Source of the DNA: Chromatiaceae bacterium
GTDB lineage: Bacteria > Pseudomonadota > Gammaproteobacteria > Chromatiales > Chromatiaceae
DNA length: 64,000 nt
Reading direction: 5' to 3'
Assembly (NCBI GenBank): GCA_024235175.1
Contig: JACKMX010000007.1
Span: forward strand, 180,223 to 244,222
Both the position numbers and the translations under genes were made by a program. Within the stretch, counting starts at the first letter, position 1. Each line of letters opens with the position of its first letter. The notes beneath the pieces were generated by a model. The model was not told the origin of the DNA, did no database searches, and saw nothing but the letters and a program-made list of their open reading frames with translations. Shown piece by piece: positions 62,844-64,000 of this stretch.

Positions 62844-63716
62844 ATGTGCGCGATGAGCGTTAACGATCTTCGAGACCTGATCAAAAAAGAACTGCCACTT
62901 CTGGTCCGTAACGACAAAGAATTGCAGGATCTGATTCTTCGTCTTTCACGGGAAGCGTTTGCTGATCGAAAACAAACGGATGATCGTTTTGATCGAGTAC
63001 TTGAAGAATTGCGCCTGGATCGGGAGGAGCAGCGCCGTAAGTGGGATGAACAAAATCACAAGTGGGATGAACAAAATCACAAGTGGGATGAAGAAAACCG
63101 CAAATGGGATGAAGAAAACCGCAAGTGGGAAGAAGAAAACCGCAAGTGGGAAGAAGAAAACCGCAAGTGGGATGAACAAAACCGCAAGTGGGAAGAAGAT
63201 AACCGCAAATGGGATGAACAAAACCGCAAGTGGGATGAACAGAACCGTAAATGGGATGAAAGCCGAGAAGAATTCAATCGCGTACACGAAGAGATCATGG
63301 CTCAGGCCAAGAAGTTCGACCGAAGTATAGGAGCGCTCGGATCGCGTTGGGGAATACAATCGGAGGCAGCGTTTCGCAACGCGCTGGCCGGAATCCTGGA
63401 GGAAAACTTTGGCGTCGAAGTACTCAATGTCAATGAATACGACGATCAAGGTGAGGTTTTTGGACGACCGGATCAAGTGGAACTGGACGTGATCATCAAG
63501 AATGGACTGTTACTTGTCTGCGAATTGAAATCCTCGATGAGTAAGTCAGATATGGTTATTTTCGAGCGAAAGGCACGTTTCTACGAAAAGCGTCACCAAC
63601 AAAAGGCTAATCGGTTGATCGTCATTGCACCGATGATCGATGCCAAGGCCCATAAGGTAGCCAAGCAGTTAGGGATAGAGACCTACAGCGACTCGGTCGA
63701 CGTGGAGACCCTCTAA
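62844..63716 (+). CDS. DUF3782-type protein with heptad repeats and PD-(D/E)XK-like domain
   Basis: 290 residues. The first 64 are a charged helical domain, residues 65-141 are eleven heptads of the type RKWDEQN, and the C-terminal domain (about 165-290) carries a nuclease-like signature: Asp215 in VELDVIIKNG, then Glu227 and Lys229 in VCELKSS. It looks like a coiled-coil stalk joined to a restriction-type nuclease fold. A second ATG (62853) could be the start. Function unknown. Confidence 0.8.
   Translation: MCAMSVNDLRDLIKKELPLLVRNDKELQDLILRLSREAFADRKQTDDRFDRVLEELRLDREEQRRKWDEQNHKWDEQNHKWDEENRKWDEENRKWEEENRKWEEENRKWDEQNRKWEEDNRKWDEQNRKWDEQNRKWDESREEFNRVHEEIMAQAKKFDRSIGALGSRWGIQSEAAFRNALAGILEENFGVEVLNVNEYDDQGEVFGRPDQVELDVIIKNGLLLVCELKSSMSKSDMVIFERKARFYEKRHQQKANRLIVIAPMIDAKAHKVAKQLGIETYSDSVDVETL
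63036..63266 (+). repeat. Eleven 21-bp tandem repeats (coding)
   Basis: A 21-base unit (CGTAAGTGGGATGAACAAAAT-like, encoding RKWDEQN) is present 11 times in a row in phase with the DUF3782 reading frame. Copies differ at a few positions (GAT or GAA, CAA or GAA). Copy number is likely variable between strains. Confidence 0.92.
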
Positions 63717-63740
63717 AAAGTGGCTGATCCCTTATATCCA

Positions 63741-64000
63741 TTACAAATTAAGAACAAGCCTCAATCCTTCATTTAGTGATATAAGCTGTTTGTTATTTAA
63801 GTTGCCCGCTTGTTCAGTTAAAAATGATTTATCCAATGTGATAATTTGAGAAATATTTACGACAGACTCTTTGCTCAAACCAGATTTTGATTTTGTAATT
63901 TTGAAATTACCCGGAGCACCTGCAAGGCGAAGGTTACTGGTTATTGTGGCGCATATAACCGTTTGAATATAGCTATCGTTAAATTCATTTGAAGATACAA
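63741..64000 (-). CDS. MazF/PemK-family toxin, C-terminal part (runs off window)
   Basis: The visible 85 codons on the minus strand end with a pattern typical of MazF/PemK toxins: APGNFKITKSKSGLSKESV, VNISQIITLDKSFL, and LISLNEGLRLVLNL before the stop at 63741-63743. MazF-like enzymes cut mRNA. The antitoxin would be just beyond the right-hand window edge. Confidence 0.85.
   Translation of the reverse strand, partial: VSSNEFNDSYIQTVICATITSNLRLAGAPGNFKITKSKSGLSKESVVNISQIITLDKSFLTEQAGNLNNKQLISLNEGLRLVLNL

Noticed and set aside
63036..63266. Tandem 21-bp repeats as a CRISPR array
   Set aside because: Repeats are contiguous without spacers, in phase with a reading frame and encode heptads; no cas genes nearby.

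Overview
The window looks like a chromosomal segment of a free-living or host-associated gammaproteobacterium. HrpA, TrhP (YegQ), an E. coli-like Nei, RfaH, Wza/Wzb/Wzc and Mla-type genes all have the gammaproteobacterial form. The exosortase/VPLPA-CTERM genes and the many dispersed palindromes would suit an environmental, Chromatiales-like lineage, but that is inference; nothing here fixes the genus.

Layout. 1-4.3 kb (minus strand): an ABC-transporter operon (NRDE protein, ATPase, FtsX-type permease, AttH/CrtC-like lipoprotein). 4.3-12.4 kb: a hybrid histidine kinase, a secreted lipase-like hydrolase, a GNAT/beta-carbonic anhydrase fusion, a small protein divergent from a LysR regulator, a kinase-like hypothetical and nei. 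12.5-18.3 kb: two identical inverted copies of an IS1380-family element (1633 bp each) enclosing trhP, a vapBC pair and an antitoxin remnant. 19.2-33 kb: a glycan gene set (galE, vanZ-like, wzx, several glycosyltransferases, wzy-like, a beta-helix protein, a methyltransferase, wecG-like, gmd, fcl). Its centre (20.3-30 kb) is AT-richer than the flanks, which suggests an acquired glycan cassette. 33-35.3 kb: a toxin-antitoxin pair and the exosortase XrtD. 35.6-41.4 kb: a LysM/BON protein, then a poorly characterised set of helical proteins (TelA-like, DUF6384, Gly-tailed coiled coil). 41.5-44.6 kb: an mlaEFD-like lipid transporter. 44.8-46.4 kb: a second, divergent exosortase. 46.5-50.4 kb: hrpA. 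50.6-52.2 kb: two paralogous secreted proteins with VPLPA/PEP-CTERM-like tails. 52.5-60.9 kb: the second half of an exopolysaccharide locus (WecA-like transferase, RfaH-like factor, wzb, wza, wzc) interrupted by toxin-antitoxin genes and remnants. 61-64 kb: a beta-CASP metallo-hydrolase, a DUF3782-type protein with 21-bp coding repeats, and the end of a MazF/PemK toxin.

How it fits together. The genes describe a surface-polysaccharide and protein-sorting system: sugar nucleotide supply (GalE, Gmd, Fcl), initiation (WecA-like), assembly and flipping (glycosyltransferases, Wzx, Wzy-like), export and length control (Wza, Wzb, Wzc), and exosortases with cognate tailed proteins. The sequence shows two regulatory layers. 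An exact ops element (55291-55302) lies in the leader of wzb-wza-wzc, with an RfaH-like gene just upstream. Candidate sigma-54 promoters lie in front of the second exosortase and of the first tailed protein.

The window is also rich in dispersed palindromes (several overlap stop codons), in toxin-antitoxin loci at various stages of decay, and in small gene scars.
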